In this document: positions 34,387-45,541 of the stretch, piece after piece
Numbering within the stretch: the first letter of the stretch is position 1
Layout of the letters: the number at the start of each line of letters is the position of its first letter
NCBI RefSeq assembly: GCF_947623445.1
Contig: NC_135245.1
Span: 2,921,501 to 2,985,500, forward strand
Reading direction: 5' to 3'
Source of the DNA: Clavelina lepadiformis
Taxonomy: Eukaryota > Chordata > Ascidiacea > Aplousobranchia > Clavelinidae
DNA: 64,000 bases
Notes under the pieces: generated by a model
Databases searched by the model: none
The model's input: the letters and a program-made list of their open reading frames with translations, nothing else
What the model was told of the DNA's origin: nothing
Made by a program: the position numbers and the translations under genes

Positions 34387-36270
34387 TCAGTTTGGTTTAA
34401 TCTTCATTTCGGCTTTCTTCAAGGAATAGTAATTACCCTTCCACGGATACCAGCACATTCCCTTTGAATTATCCTGTCCACCGGTCAAGTAAGGACCATT
34501 CAAGTTTGCCGCATGGCAGCGATTGTACCACCAAGCTCCTTCGTAATTCCGAGCGCAGTGAACTTCGTGTCGATCTAAATCTCTATCTTTGGTACTGAAC
34601 GGAAGTCCGTTGTGATGTTGCAAAGCATCCCCTGCAAAAACAGGTCTCCAATTAATGAATTTCTAAGCACCTGTTATTTTCTGAATGCCTACCAGTGGTA
34701 AGTTATTACATAAGAGTTAATGTTGCCAAACTGCGGGCCCCTGTTGCCAGCCATAATGCCTTTTATGAATTAATGACTAACTTTTATACCATAAACTCTA
34801 CACCCAATACCCATCCCATTTTAGTTCTCATTTTGATATTACGATCGGGGTCCCCTGCGTTAAGGTTAGGATTTCTTAAAGCGATAGTAATAACAAATTC
34901 ATTTTATGAATTTAGGTAGCTTATAACCTTTTCATATAAAATATGAACATGTTGTGGTAAATAAAGTATACCTGCATTTCCAGAGTAGCCTGTTGCAGTT
35001 AGACGATAATTGGAACCCTCTGACCCGACTTCAAATGAACTTAAGTATAAACAGACTTTAAACGCCAATGACTACTTGAAGCGCACAATGACTTTTCGAG
35101 TACGACTTACCTGTATTCGGCAAATGCTCGGTTGTTTTCAAAATCTTCAATATCAACCCGAAGACGATAATTGCCATTCTTAGTAAGCTGGTGAAGGTCA
35201 TTTAAACCTATAAAAAGATAAAAATATCGAAAACCGAAACTCGAGGTTTGATATGATCAAACGATTTTATTACGGTATGTTTTTAAACATTTCCTTGCAA
35301 TTTGTGTTTTACAACAAACCAACGGCTATTAAGCGACAAAAAAATATAAGCTAAATTTCTAGCCGTAATGTCTATACTATAGACTCTATGTATACTCTAT
35401 ACTACTAATATACTCTACACTCTACTAATATACTCTCTACTCTATATAGACTGAATAGCAATTTGTATTTTAGAACAAACCAAGCCAATATTCTGAGTCA
35501 ACTTTTCCAAACCCGCGTTGATAATCTTCCCAGTTTCTGTAAAAGTTTTCACTTCCATCAAATCGTCGATGAAAAACCTATAAATGAAGGAAATTATAAA
35601 AAATTGTAATGTGCAAGTTTTGCTCAAATAATCTTACCAGCCATCCGCCGTTCTCCGTCTCCATGTCGCAATAAACTTTCCTGGCCTTGCCCTTAATGGC
35701 AACGCTCTTCACTCCACTTGTTGTCATTCCTCTTTCAAACAAATCCTGACAATCGCCTGATACTCTGGTTAGATTAATTATTCGCTGATCTGTAAAAAGT
35801 TGTGTAATTGCAATTTCAAGCTTTCACTGAATCTACATTTACAATGTTTTTCAAATGCATATAAATATAGCAACAAATGAAAAATAAGTTGCAATACATA
35901 TAGAATTTTTAGAATAATTATCTAATACCATCCATTTAATGATAAAAATATCTTTATTATAAGCAACTGATAAGTTCGTTTTACCGATTTTGTTTGTTAG
36001 TTGATCTTCCAGGTCAGTGATTCTCATCTGCAATTTTTGAAATTCCTGCATCCACGTGTCACTGGCTCCGGGCTCCCCTTTATCCCCCATATCGCCTTTT
36101 ACTCCACGATCACCAGATATTCCAACGGCGCCTTTTTTACCAGGGGCTCCGGGTAATCCCCGTTCACCCAAGTTTTCATCGTCTCCACACGTTAGAGTGA
36201 CCTGTCGTGTGCCTTGTGTCGTAGTAAAAAATAAGAAATTAATTACTGCAAACTGCAAAGTAGACATCAT
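34387..36270 (-). CDS. Ficolin-like lectin F, intact
   Basis: The exons, in transcript order, are 36270-35985, 35789-35638, 35577-35481, 35207-35111, 35039-34972 and 34631-34387, all in phase (314 residues). Domain layout is as in A. The collagen block reads [13 protein letters not shown] where others have GPVGIPG, keeping the Gly period but losing two imino or neutral residues. The neck has QKLQMR. The pocket is WWYNRCH, and the minus-class end [17 protein letters not shown] has the extra Cys. Intron 3 is unusually long and nearly identical to that of G, its palindrome partner. Confidence 0.9.
35208..35480 (-). repeat. Variant intron 3 of F, shared with G
   Basis: Intron 3 has a roughly 200-nt replacement with an AGTATATTAGTAGAGT-type short tandem repeat (about 35370-35455) and a GCTTAATAGCCGTTGG stretch. 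The reverse complement is almost the same as 44578-44832 in G, apart from an 18-nt repeat-number difference and very few substitutions. A, H and J have a different intron 3. Confidence 0.75.
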
Positions 36271-36620
36271 CTTCACGACAAACCCTGGTACAAGCTGAGG
36301 GTAGAATAAACTTTTTCTTGCTTAAAATGGAGCAACGGATCGATTAAGTTTGCTAATCGTCTTACTACCCTACGTAAGCTTTCAATATGATGGTCCTAGT
36401 ATTAGCAACTGATGTCGTATTTATAGGCGTCGAAGTCGTTCACAGTGAAGAAAATGAGCAAAGCATTTTGTTTTTCATTTGAATGGAATCTTTCCAACGT
36501 TGTTTGACGTCACCACTCACCTCAGTTTATCTCTCTACGTCACACACTTCGGATTATTGCGGATAAAAATCAACTCCGGAATCCAAACCTTCGTCAATGG
36601 AAAATTTTTCTGTCTTGAAA
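36271..36620 (-). promoter_or_regulatory. Promoter and leader of ficolin F
   Basis: On the minus strand the CRE TGACGTCA (36505-36512) and TATAAATA (36418-36425) are followed by the conserved CCCTCAG|CTTGTACCAG acceptor. Nearly identical to the H promoter. Confidence 0.6.
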
Positions 36621-38954
36621 AGAATCTTATGACGTAAGAAAATAACCACATGGAACCAAGTTTGCGTCATTTCACTGCTATGTAAGTTAATCCGTTGATG
36701 GATTTGACAAACTTCTGAAACAAAAGCTGCCTTTAACTTGTTGTTGTTAAGATTTCAAAACCGCTGTAAAGCATTTGTAGTCACGACCACCTGCACAATA
36801 AAAGTTTTCATTGTCTCGAGTGTTTTACAAATGCGTCATAGTAGCAATACAACGTCATGCGTTTGATTCAGTCAAGGTAGAAACTGTTGAGTTGTTTTTA
36901 TAAACTTCAGATATTATCATTAGGATATTTATTGCTGCCATTCGTTGCTGTTAAAATGAGTTAATTTAATTAGGTGATTTTTGATCGAATAAAGTTTTAA
37001 TTAAGTTTGAAAAAATTTTCAGCTATCGAGATTTACGCGGCTTATTGGGTCCAGAGATAAATACAAATAATTTTTTTTTAATTGGAGCATGTCTAAAATG
37101 ACAATGTCATATTCACATTATCACCAGACAATAGCTTATCCAATGGACAATAACTCTCCATGGCAACGATAAATTCGCTACGAGTAGGAATCCATCTTTT
37201 TTAGGCAATGCTTGATATTCCACATATTTAAATGGTCTTCATCTGGTTGGTAGACAACAAAGAAATGTTTTGGACTCGGTACAAATAAATCACTATTCTT
37301 TTAAGAAAACTTCAATGAAGATTGCACTAAACTGAGATGCGGTGTAGTCCTGATGCGTTGTCGCTTTTTTGTGTTTTTTGTCACATCTAGTAAATAGTAC
37401 AAATAAACACAAAATAAAATTTTAATTGTTAATAAATGTGCTGTTTCCGGTCTTTTCGTGAAAACTTTCTTTTCTTAATTTCTTTTCGAACAAAATGATA
37501 GCATGAGAAATCCCGTAAAACTATGGTGAAGTGACAAAGACTACTGGCAAACAGTGCAAAAAAGTCTTAATTGCAAACAGGAACGAGAATAGTCATCATA
37601 AATAAGAATTTGGTTGCCATTGACTTACCCAATTATACTTCAATTGAAAGCCAAATATTTAAGCCAAAGATTTACGTGCAAATATTGCGGAGAAAGAAGC
37701 AAAAATACATTACCTGTGCCAAAATATCCCAAAATTGGAGAATGTGTTAGTCAGGTATCCAGCCCGGACAAGGTTACAAACAGTTGTAACAAGAAAGTCT
37801 TGGACATACCCTAGGAAGTAAGCATATAGCCGACGAAACGTTAATAGCCACGAAATAGGAAACTAATTGTTATCTCCTGCTGAGCCCAGGATCACACAAT
37901 TAAGCAAGGACAATCTAAAGGCTGCAGCTGTGATCAGCAGTGACCAGTTAACCAATTTGAATCAAGATAAAAAAAACTCAAGGAATTGATAAGACGAGAT
38001 TGTTCGAGCTTTCGACGAAAATGACAGAGTGTTAAAATGACCACACAGCTCAGCAGATGATAATCATCAAAGAATTTAATCCATGAGACTTGGCGATGAA
38101 AAGTCATCAGTTTCATGCATCAACCGCAACTTCTCTGCGTGTGTACACAGAGATGCTCATTCCTTCATTTCCTGGAGATGTACCGCAGATATTTTCCATT
38201 GCATCAACATGCTGTGGCACTTTTGAATGCTTCCTCGTGCCCAAGAATAAAATATCACATAAACACTCTGAAAATCATCAACGCATCAGAAAGATGCCGT
38301 GCTGTCAAACTTTCCAATCTTAAGTTACACTCGAAGAGAGTCTTCTACATTACATTCGCTATAATCAGCGACTCTCAATATATTCTCAATATCAGCGACT
38401 CTCAATATTCTTGTAAGTTCAAGATATCCCGTTTTAACGGCTAAACAACTAGAGTCTATCTTCGCCCTTCAACCTCTTAATAAGATTCAATCTCTTAACT
38501 CGAACAAGTGTAGAATAAAAACAACGGTATTCTCAGCATTGTCAGTAAAAAAGAATCAGCATTTTCTTTAAGATCCAAAACGTAGAATAAAAGTCAACTC
38601 TTGTTCACCAAACACCGTGCAATCCACTCTGATTAGTCGGCGAGATAAAAAATCGCGAGCGGTGTAACATGCCTCGGGGAAGAGTTGTAGAATAAAAAGT
38701 AAAACGTCTACGTGTATCTATAAAACTCACCTAAATGATGAAACGGGTCACAAGTGGCACCTGGGTAAGACATTAATACTACACAAAGTCACTCATTGCG
38801 TGTTAAAACTTAGGTGTTTGCAAATTGTGATGTATATTTTACTATTACCATGTTCACTTGCTTGAAAATTTTATCGCTCAACGTGGCGGGGGTGAGAAAG
38901 CCGCAAAGAAGGGAAACTATTTTAATTTCCATATTGGCTATTAACTTGGTGGTT
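36621..38954. repeat. 5' spacer of palindrome F/G, left part
   Basis: The first part is the palindrome arm (RC of about 43000-43480). The middle matches the H/I spacer over a long stretch (compare 52720-54480). It includes a gag-like zinc-knuckle fossil (about 37610-37820), the dispersed repeat (38510-38790) and a LINE endonuclease start (about 38850-38940, ILSLNVAGVRKPQRRETI). No host gene. Confidence 0.7.
37610..37820 (+). mobile_element. Gag-like zinc-knuckle fossil, family unresolved
   Basis: Copy of the fragment at 9365-9590, with FTCKYCGE recognisable. A short, broken fossil, nearly identical to the one at 53725-53930. Confidence 0.45.
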
Positions 38955-39026
38955 AACTGGGTGGAGGGGGAGAGACAAGCACCTTCATGTGATCCCCTCC
39001 GTCAGTACCATATCTAACAAGAAGAT

Positions 39027-39882
39027 ATGCGAAGCGAAGATTGTCAAAACCGAGCAATTACCCAGACCAGAGCTCACTGCAGGGTGGCGAGGGAAACGCC
39101 CTTCTCAGGGCGTGGCAGCTCTTCTGTCGAAAAGTACCGTAGACCAACCGTCCTGCAGCTGAACACCGAGGGCATCACCGCCAGCAAAATCAGTGTCATA
39201 GAACACCTGGCCAACAAACATCAAGCCCTCATCATCGTCCTCCAAGAGACCCACTGCACATCTATGGATAAGTTGGTAATAACCAACTTCAAACTCGCAG
39301 GCGCAATGCTCAGCAGGAAACACGGCCTCGCCACGTTTGTCCATGATCAACTGACAACTGAGCTGGACCCTAGAAGACCAATCCCCAGCCCAATCGGAAC
39401 TCGAGTGGCTCTGTGTAGACATAACAGGCTACAAGATCATCAATATCTACAAGCCCCCACCCTTGCGACTTACACCAGCAGCCATACCAGTGTTCCCCCA
39501 CCCCAGCCTCTACGTCGGTGACTTCAATAGCCACCACACGGACTGGGGTTACAAAACAACCAACAACGATGGAGAAAGCCTGGCTGCCTGGGCGGCCAAT
39601 AACAACCTCACCCTACTCCACGATCCTAAGGTTGCTGCTAGCTTCTTCTCCGGGCGTTGGAACAATGGTAAAAACCCAGACCTGGCATTCGCAAGTATGG
39701 GCTCCGATAGTCGACACCCGCACAGACGCGTGCTAGAGAAGTTCCCTAGGTCCCAACATCGACCCTCGCTTGTCACCGCCCCCAAACTCGCATTGCCTGT
39801 CCCGAGCAAGCTGGTTAAGCGTTGCAACTTCAGAAAGGCCGATTGGAAATGCTACGGCTTCAATTCTAAAAAAAGACGCTAA
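39027..39882 (+). pseudogene. LINE endonuclease domain, frameshifted
   Basis: The endonuclease is read in two frames. The first (39027 to about 39385) has VLQLNTEGITASKISVIEHL and the catalytic LQETH. The second (about 39390-39882) has GYKIINIYKPP, then LYVGDFNSHHTDWGY with the D-x-N motif, and KFPRSQHRPSLV with the late His. The catalytic residues are therefore all present, but a frame change near 39385 and another near 39865 separate them from each other and from the RT frame. The insertion is thus not intact as it stands. Confidence 0.85.
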
Positions 39883-42136
39883 GCGTCTACCTCCCCCACA
39901 CACCATCCATGTGGACGAAGCCTACCAGGATTTCTGCGACGCAATAACATCTGCGGCAAAAAAATCCATCCCCCGCGGCCGACGGAAGATCTACATACCG
40001 TGCTGGGATAAGGAGTGCCAAAGTCCCTACTGTGACTTTCTTGGTGCCCCTCAGGGTGACGACACCAACACATCAGCCACAGTTTTACTGGAAAGGCTTG
40101 ACCAAAAGAGGAAGCACCGCTGGACAGAGGCTGTCAACTCAATCGACTTCACACACTCTAGCCGCACAGCATGGTATACATTGAACAATCTCACTGGCAG
40201 GTCACGTGGATCTCGTCAAAAATGCCCTGTCTCGCCTAATGCCATCGCAACACAACTTGTGAAGAACGGGACGTTTAAAATGAGAAACCGTGACTCAGAC
40301 AGGTCTTTCCTCCAAGAAATGACGAACCTCTGGAAGGTGCCAACATCATACGAAGACAACATCTCTGGCGATTTTACTACGGAAGAATTCGCCGCCGCCC
40401 TCGAGCACACGAAGCCAGGTAAAGCTCCGGGCCTTAACCATTTATGCCCGGAGCTAATACTCCATGCTGCTCCCTCCCTGAAGTCCTGGTTAAAAGACTT
40501 CCTTTCCTGCTGCATGCGCCACCTGCGTATCCCTAAAATCTGGAGAAGATCTCTTGTGGTTGCAGTCCCTAAGCCGAAGAAGCCTCCAGGGGATCCAAAG
40601 AGCTATCGCCCCATCTCCTTGCTCTGCATCCCCTTCAAGATTCTCGAAAGACTCATCTACGCCCGTGTCGAACCGATAATAGACCCACAGCTCCCTCGGG
40701 AACAAGCTGGCTTCCGACACGAAAGATCAACCGTAGACCAGGTCACACTTATGACCCAAGACATCGAGGACAGCTTCTCAGCTAAGAAGAAGGCCGTCGC
40801 CGTGTTTGTTGATCTCTCGGCTGCCTATGACACCGTGTGGCACAACGGTCTTACCTGCAAGCTACTCCGTCTACTTCCTGACAGGCACATGGTCCACATG
40901 ATCATGGAACTCGTACAAAACCGTAGTTTCACCCTCACCACCGGCAGCGGCCCACGAAGTAGAATACGCCGACTCAGAAACGGCGTCCCACAGGGCTCCG
41001 TCTTGGCTCCTCTCCTGTTCAACATATACACCTATGACCTGCCCACCACCACCTCCAGGAAGTATGCCTATGCAGATGACCTGGCACTCCTGCATTCTGC
41101 CGGAGACTGGCAGTCGATGGAGAGGTATCTTAGACTAGACATGCAAACACTAACTGCATATCTCCAGAAATGGAAGCTGCAGCTCAGCAAGGCAAAGACA
41201 GTGTCGGCGGCCTTCCACCTTAACAACAAGGAAGCACAGCGTGAGATAAGCATCAGTATTGATGGGGAACACCTGTCCTACAGCGCCGAGCCTACCTACC
41301 TCGGCGTGACCTTGGACAGGGCACTCACGTATCGTCGAAACTTGGAGTCACTGCGCAATAAACTATCTGCGCGCGTCGCACTCCTAAGGCGGCTGGTGGG
41401 TTCAGGCTGGGGGTCCGGCGCAAAAACCCTTCGCACGGCCACCCTGGCACTTGTCCACTCCACCGCCGAGTACTGCGCACCAGTGCGGTGTCGTAGCTCT
41501 CACACCCGCCACATCAACACCGCCATCAACGACGCGCTGCGTATTGTGACTGGTTGCCTGCGTCCCCCTCCAACGGACTACTTACCAATCCTTGCAGGCA
41601 TCCAACCTGCTGAGCTACGCCGCAAAGGAACCATGATTTCTCTCGCTCGCCGCGCTTTGGACCCCGAACACCTTCTCCATACCCCACTCCAGCGACCACC
41701 ATCTGGAAAGCAGCGACTGAAATCAAGACACCTCTTTGTGCCAGCCGCACAACAGCTACTCAGTAGCGCAGAAGACCTTGGACTAAGTGCGGCGCACTGG
41801 ACGAACCACATGTGGAGCACGGAGTGGCAAAACAACACCTCCAGACTTTGTGACTTCATAGCCGACGCCGACCCAAACCCATCGGGAATGTCCCTCGCAA
41901 GACCTGCTTGGGTCAGGCTCAACCGCCTGCGCACCGGCGTCGGACGTTTTCGCTCAGATATGCACAAATGGGGACTGGCTCCCTCATCAAGATGCGAGTG
42001 TGGTGCCACAGAGCAGACAGCAGACCACGTCATCAATGACTGCCCAATCCATCGACCCCCACATGGTGTGCGTGGTCTGAAAACACTGGACGAAGACACA
42101 ATCACATGGCTAATGACGTCATGCCCAGAAATCTAG
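39770..42136 (+). CDS. LINE reverse transcriptase ORF (788 codons)
   Basis: One uninterrupted frame covers the RT. GKAPGLNHLCPELI (about 40420) is the RT lead-in and YRPISLLCIPFKILERLIYAR the fingers. AVFVDLSAAYDTVWH (about 40800) is motif A with the first catalytic Asp. NGVPQGSVLAPLLFNIY (about 40978) is motif B and YAYADDLALLH (about 41063) is motif C, the YADD box. LGVTLDRALTY is the thumb. The C-terminus has CECGATEQTADHVINDCPIH (about 41995-42054), a C-x-C-x7-H-x4-C type knuckle. The first part, before about 39865, is out of frame with the endonuclease, so the annotated Met is only the start of the open frame. Confidence 0.9.
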   Translation: MSPPPNSHCLSRASWLSVATSERPIGNATASILKKDAKRLPPPHTIHVDEAYQDFCDAITSAAKKSIPRGRRKIYIPCWDKECQSPYCDFLGAPQGDDTNTSATVLLERLDQKRKHRWTEAVNSIDFTHSSRTAWYTLNNLTGRSRGSRQKCPVSPNAIATQLVKNGTFKMRNRDSDRSFLQEMTNLWKVPTSYEDNISGDFTTEEFAAALEHTKPGKAPGLNHLCPELILHAAPSLKSWLKDFLSCCMRHLRIPKIWRRSLVVAVPKPKKPPGDPKSYRPISLLCIPFKILERLIYARVEPIIDPQLPREQAGFRHERSTVDQVTLMTQDIEDSFSAKKKAVAVFVDLSAAYDTVWHNGLTCKLLRLLPDRHMVHMIMELVQNRSFTLTTGSGPRSRIRRLRNGVPQGSVLAPLLFNIYTYDLPTTTSRKYAYADDLALLHSAGDWQSMERYLRLDMQTLTAYLQKWKLQLSKAKTVSAAFHLNNKEAQREISISIDGEHLSYSAEPTYLGVTLDRALTYRRNLESLRNKLSARVALLRRLVGSGWGSGAKTLRTATLALVHSTAEYCAPVRCRSSHTRHINTAINDALRIVTGCLRPPPTDYLPILAGIQPAELRRKGTMISLARRALDPEHLLHTPLQRPPSGKQRLKSRHLFVPAAQQLLSSAEDLGLSAAHWTNHMWSTEWQNNTSRLCDFIADADPNPSGMSLARPAWVRLNRLRTGVGRFRSDMHKWGLAPSSRCECGATEQTADHVINDCPIHRPPHGVRGLKTLDEDTITWLMTSCPEI

Positions 42137-42184
42137 TTGGGGAAAGAAGAAACGCTCAAACGACGAAGAAGAAACTTGGTGGTT

Positions 42185-43490
42185 GATCAAACGAAATTTA
42201 TTTAAGTGGCAATATTTTCACAAAAGTGTGTGTTTTTAGTATTTCTGTTTGCATGTTTTAGTAAAACAATATATGTTCACGTTTTATATGCTTTGTGTAT
42301 GTGGTTATGTTTTTGTCTTACCTGGTATTAGTAAAAGAAAAAAAAGACATACGTTGGTATTCTGAAGGTTAACTTTCTTTTTGATTTTTTCTACACGTGC
42401 GTTTGCAAACATAATCTTGCTTTTTCATGTGTACTAAGAAAATGGTATTAGTAGTACGGTATATCAGTCTGGTGTATGTGGCGCATATACTGCATAACCA
42501 ACGAATGTTTTTCCCATAAATTATAAGCTATGTCTCTACTACTGTTTCCACACAATACGTATAATTTGTGTATCGCCTATAAAAAACATTTCTGCTTTTC
42601 ATTTTAATTTACTATAATTTCTAAACAAGATCTGTGAAATATGTAGCCTTACTTATGTAATTTTTAATTTGACATTTTAACAGTGATATCTAATAACAAC
42701 TTGAAGTTCCTATTTCGGGGATTTCCCGTATCTGACAACATCAACGCACAACATGATCACGATTTAGGATAACGATCGTTTGGTGATGTCTAACCATGTA
42801 AGCCAGAACCATGTCAAAGAAATTATTTTGAGATACTTTACGGTTAGTTACAACAGCTACACTTTGTTGTAAATAATGATCCGTTTTTGTCTATTGGGTA
42901 AGATGTCGGTTGGTGATAACGTGCACATAACCTGGTGAGTTTAGAAACACTCCAATTAAACATAAATTATTCGTTATTATCTCTAAACCCAATAAACCGC
43001 GTAAATCTCGATAGCTTAATTTTTTCGCAATTTAATTGAAATGTTATTCCATCAAAAATCACCGAATTAAAGTAACTCGCTTTAACTGCAACGAATAACA
43101 GCAATAAATATCCTAATGGTAATATCTGAAAATTAGGCTATAAAAATAACTCAACAGTTTCTACCTTGACGGAATCAAACACATGACGTTGTATTGCTAC
43201 TATGACGCATTTGTGAAACACTCGAGGCAATGAAAACTTTCATTATGCAGGTGGTAGTGACCACAATTGCTTTAGAGCGGTTTTGAAATCTTAACAACAA
43301 CAAGTTAAAGGCGGGTTTTGTTTCAGAAGTTTGTCAAATCCATCAACGGATTAACTTACATAAGAGTGAAATGACACAAATTGGGTACAATGCGGTTATT
43401 TTCTTACGTCAATGAATGCTTTTCAAGCTACAAAATTTTCCATTGACGTAGGTTTGAATTCCGGAGTTGATTTTATCCGAATTAATCCCA
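42185..43490. repeat. 5' spacer of palindrome F/G, right part and arm
   Basis: The spacer continues after the LINE and matches about 10790-12060 and 27790-29100. The last 600 nt are the inverted arm partner of the F upstream region. No gene. Confidence 0.7.
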
Positions 43491-43765
43491 GTTAAATCAC
43501 GTAGCAAAAGAGGCCAAGGCGAGAAGTGACGTCAAACAAGATTGGAAGTTTTATATCACAATGGTAAACAAGTTGTTTTGTTTATCATTTCTCTACTGAC
43601 GATGATTTTGGTGCCCATAAATACGACATCATTTGCCATCAAAACCATCACACTGAAAGCTAAAAGATTGGCAAAACGATTAGCAATCCCAATCGATCTG
43701 TCGTACTATTTCGAGCAAGAAAAAGTTTATTCTGCTCTCAGCTTGTACCAGGGTTCGTCGTGAAG
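43491..43765 (+). promoter_or_regulatory. Promoter and leader of ficolin G
   Basis: CRE TGACGTCA at 43527-43534. The TATA position reads CATAAATA (43616-43623), weaker than the other copies. The acceptor CTCTCAG|CTTGTACCAG ends at 43741. The sequence between is more diverged than in any other copy. Confidence 0.55.
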
Positions 43766-45541
43766 ATGATGTCTACTTTGCAGTTTGCAGTAATTAATTT
43801 CTTATTTTTTACTGCGACACAAGGCACACGCCAGGTCACTCTAACGTGTGGAAACGATGACAACTTGGGTGAAAGGGGATTACCCGGAGCCCCTGGTAAA
43901 AAAGGCCCCGTTGGAATACCTGGTGATCGTGGGGTAAAAGGTGATATGGGGGATAAAGGGGAGCCCGGAGCCAGGGACACGTGGATGCAGGAATTTCGGA
44001 AATTGCAGATGAGAATCATTGACCTGGAAGATCAACTGACAAACAAAATTGGTAAAAGGAGTTTTCGCTTTCAATGTTGCGGTTTAAAGATATTGTTATT
44101 ATTATATATAGGTAGTATTGAATGAAATTTGTAGAATTTTTAATTTGTTTATTTGTTGGCTGACGTATTTCTAAAACAATCTTTTCCATATGAAGAACAT
44201 CGTAAAAATTTAGGTCCTGTAATTCGGTAATACAAGCTGAAAACTACAATTACACGACTTTTTACAGATCAGCGAATTTTAAATCTTACGAAAACACGAG
44301 ATTGCCAGGACTTGTTTGAGAGAGGAATGACAACAAGTGGAGTGAAGAGCGTTGCCATCAACGGCAAGGTCAGGGAAGTTTATTGCGACATGGAGACGGA
44401 GAACGGCGGATGGCTGGTAAGATTATTTGGGTAAAGTTTGCACATTACAATTTTTAATAACTTCCATCATTTATAGGTTTTTCATCGACGATTTGATGGA
44501 AGTGAAAACTTTTACAGAAACTGGGAAGATTATCAACGCGGATTTGGAAAAGTTAATTGACTCAGAATATTGGCTTGGTTTGTTCTAAAATACAAATTGC
44601 TATTCAGTCTATATAGAGTAGAGAGTATATTAGTAGAGTATAGAGTATATATAGAGTCTATAGTATAGACATTACGGCTAGAAATTTAGCTTATATTTTT
44701 TTGTCGCTTAATAGCCGTTGGTTTGTTGTAAAACACAAATTGCAAGGAAATGTTTAAAAACATACCGTAATAAAATCGTTTGATCATATCAAACCCCGAG
44801 TTTCGGTTTTCGATATTTTTATCTTTTTATAGGTTTAAATGACCTTCACCAGCTTACTAAGAATGGCAATTATCGTCTTCGGGTGGATATTGAAGATTTT
44901 GAAAACAACCGAGCATTTGCCGAATACAGGTAAGTTTTTTCCCAAAAGGTTTTTGATTTGAAACAATTTTATTTCTATAATTGGCAAGTATAATGTTTTT
45001 GTATACACTTTCAGTTCATTTGAAGTTGGATCGTTGGATTCTAATTATAGTCTAACTGCAACCGGCTATTCTGGAAATGCAGGTAATGGTCTACGTTATT
45101 TTTGGTATAAATACAACGGCTTGTTTGGAATTAACTTCAACGATTTTTGCCTGAAACTTTGCAAAGATTTTGGTGTCCCATATTATCGTGGAAAAGACTG
45201 AACCTAATGTGATACAGCTAACGACAGCGTATTTTTCAGATACTCCAGTTCTGTTATAAACTTCATTTATCACCTAACTGTCTGTATTTGTAGGGGATGC
45301 GTTGGAATATCACAATGGACTTCCGTTTAGTACCAAGGACAGAGATTTAGATCGACACAACGACATTCACTGCGCTCAGCGTTACGAAGGAGCTTGGTGG
45401 TACAATCGCTGCCATACGGCAAACTTGAATGGTCCTTACTTGACTGGTGGACAAGTCACACCGAAAGGAATGCCTTGGCATCCATGGAAAAACAGTCACT
45501 ACTCCTTGAAGAAAGCCGAGATGAAGATTAAACCAAATTGA
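43766..45541 (+). pseudogene. Ficolin-like G, hybrid subtype, frameshifted in exon 3
   Basis: The exons are 43766-44051, 44268-44416, 44477-44577, 44833-44929, 45015-45082 and 45294-45541. Exon 1 is normal (GARDTW at the end of the collagen block where others have GASDTW). Exon 3 is 101 nt instead of 97: AATT is inserted in AAGTTGACTC (near 44555), giving an immediate stop. The last exon is open and mixes the two classes, with [28 protein letters not shown] as in minus-strand genes but [14 protein letters not shown] as in plus-strand genes, plus one extra codon before the third Cys. Intron 3 is shared with F; introns 1, 4 and 5 are unlike the other copies. It was probably functional until recently. 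Confidence 0.8.
44578..44832 (+). repeat. Variant intron 3 of G, shared with F
   Basis: Reverse-complement partner of 35208-35480. It has a shorter AGAGTATA-type tandem repeat at about 44610-44665. Confidence 0.75.

Larger units (their letters stand above)
38955..42172 (+). mobile_element. GC-rich non-LTR retrotransposon (I/Jockey-like superfamily)
   Basis: A 3.2-kb insertion is flanked by a 12-bp target duplication AACTTGGTGGTT (38943-38954 and 42173-42184). The empty site occurs at about 27791 and 56140. The 3' end is a short GAAGAAGAA tract rather than poly(A). It encodes an apurinic-type endonuclease followed by reverse transcriptase and a C-terminal Cys/His knuckle. It is much richer in G+C than anything around it. 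With one copy, clean ends and a mostly open ORF, it is a recent arrival. No separate ORF1 is seen, so it is either a single-ORF family or 5' truncated. Confidence 0.9.

Noticed and set aside
44550-44560. The AATT insertion in G exon 3 as a transposon excision footprint
   Set aside because: Four added bases fit a cut-and-paste footprint, but no element with that target is seen at this site in other copies. Simple slippage or fill-in is equally likely.
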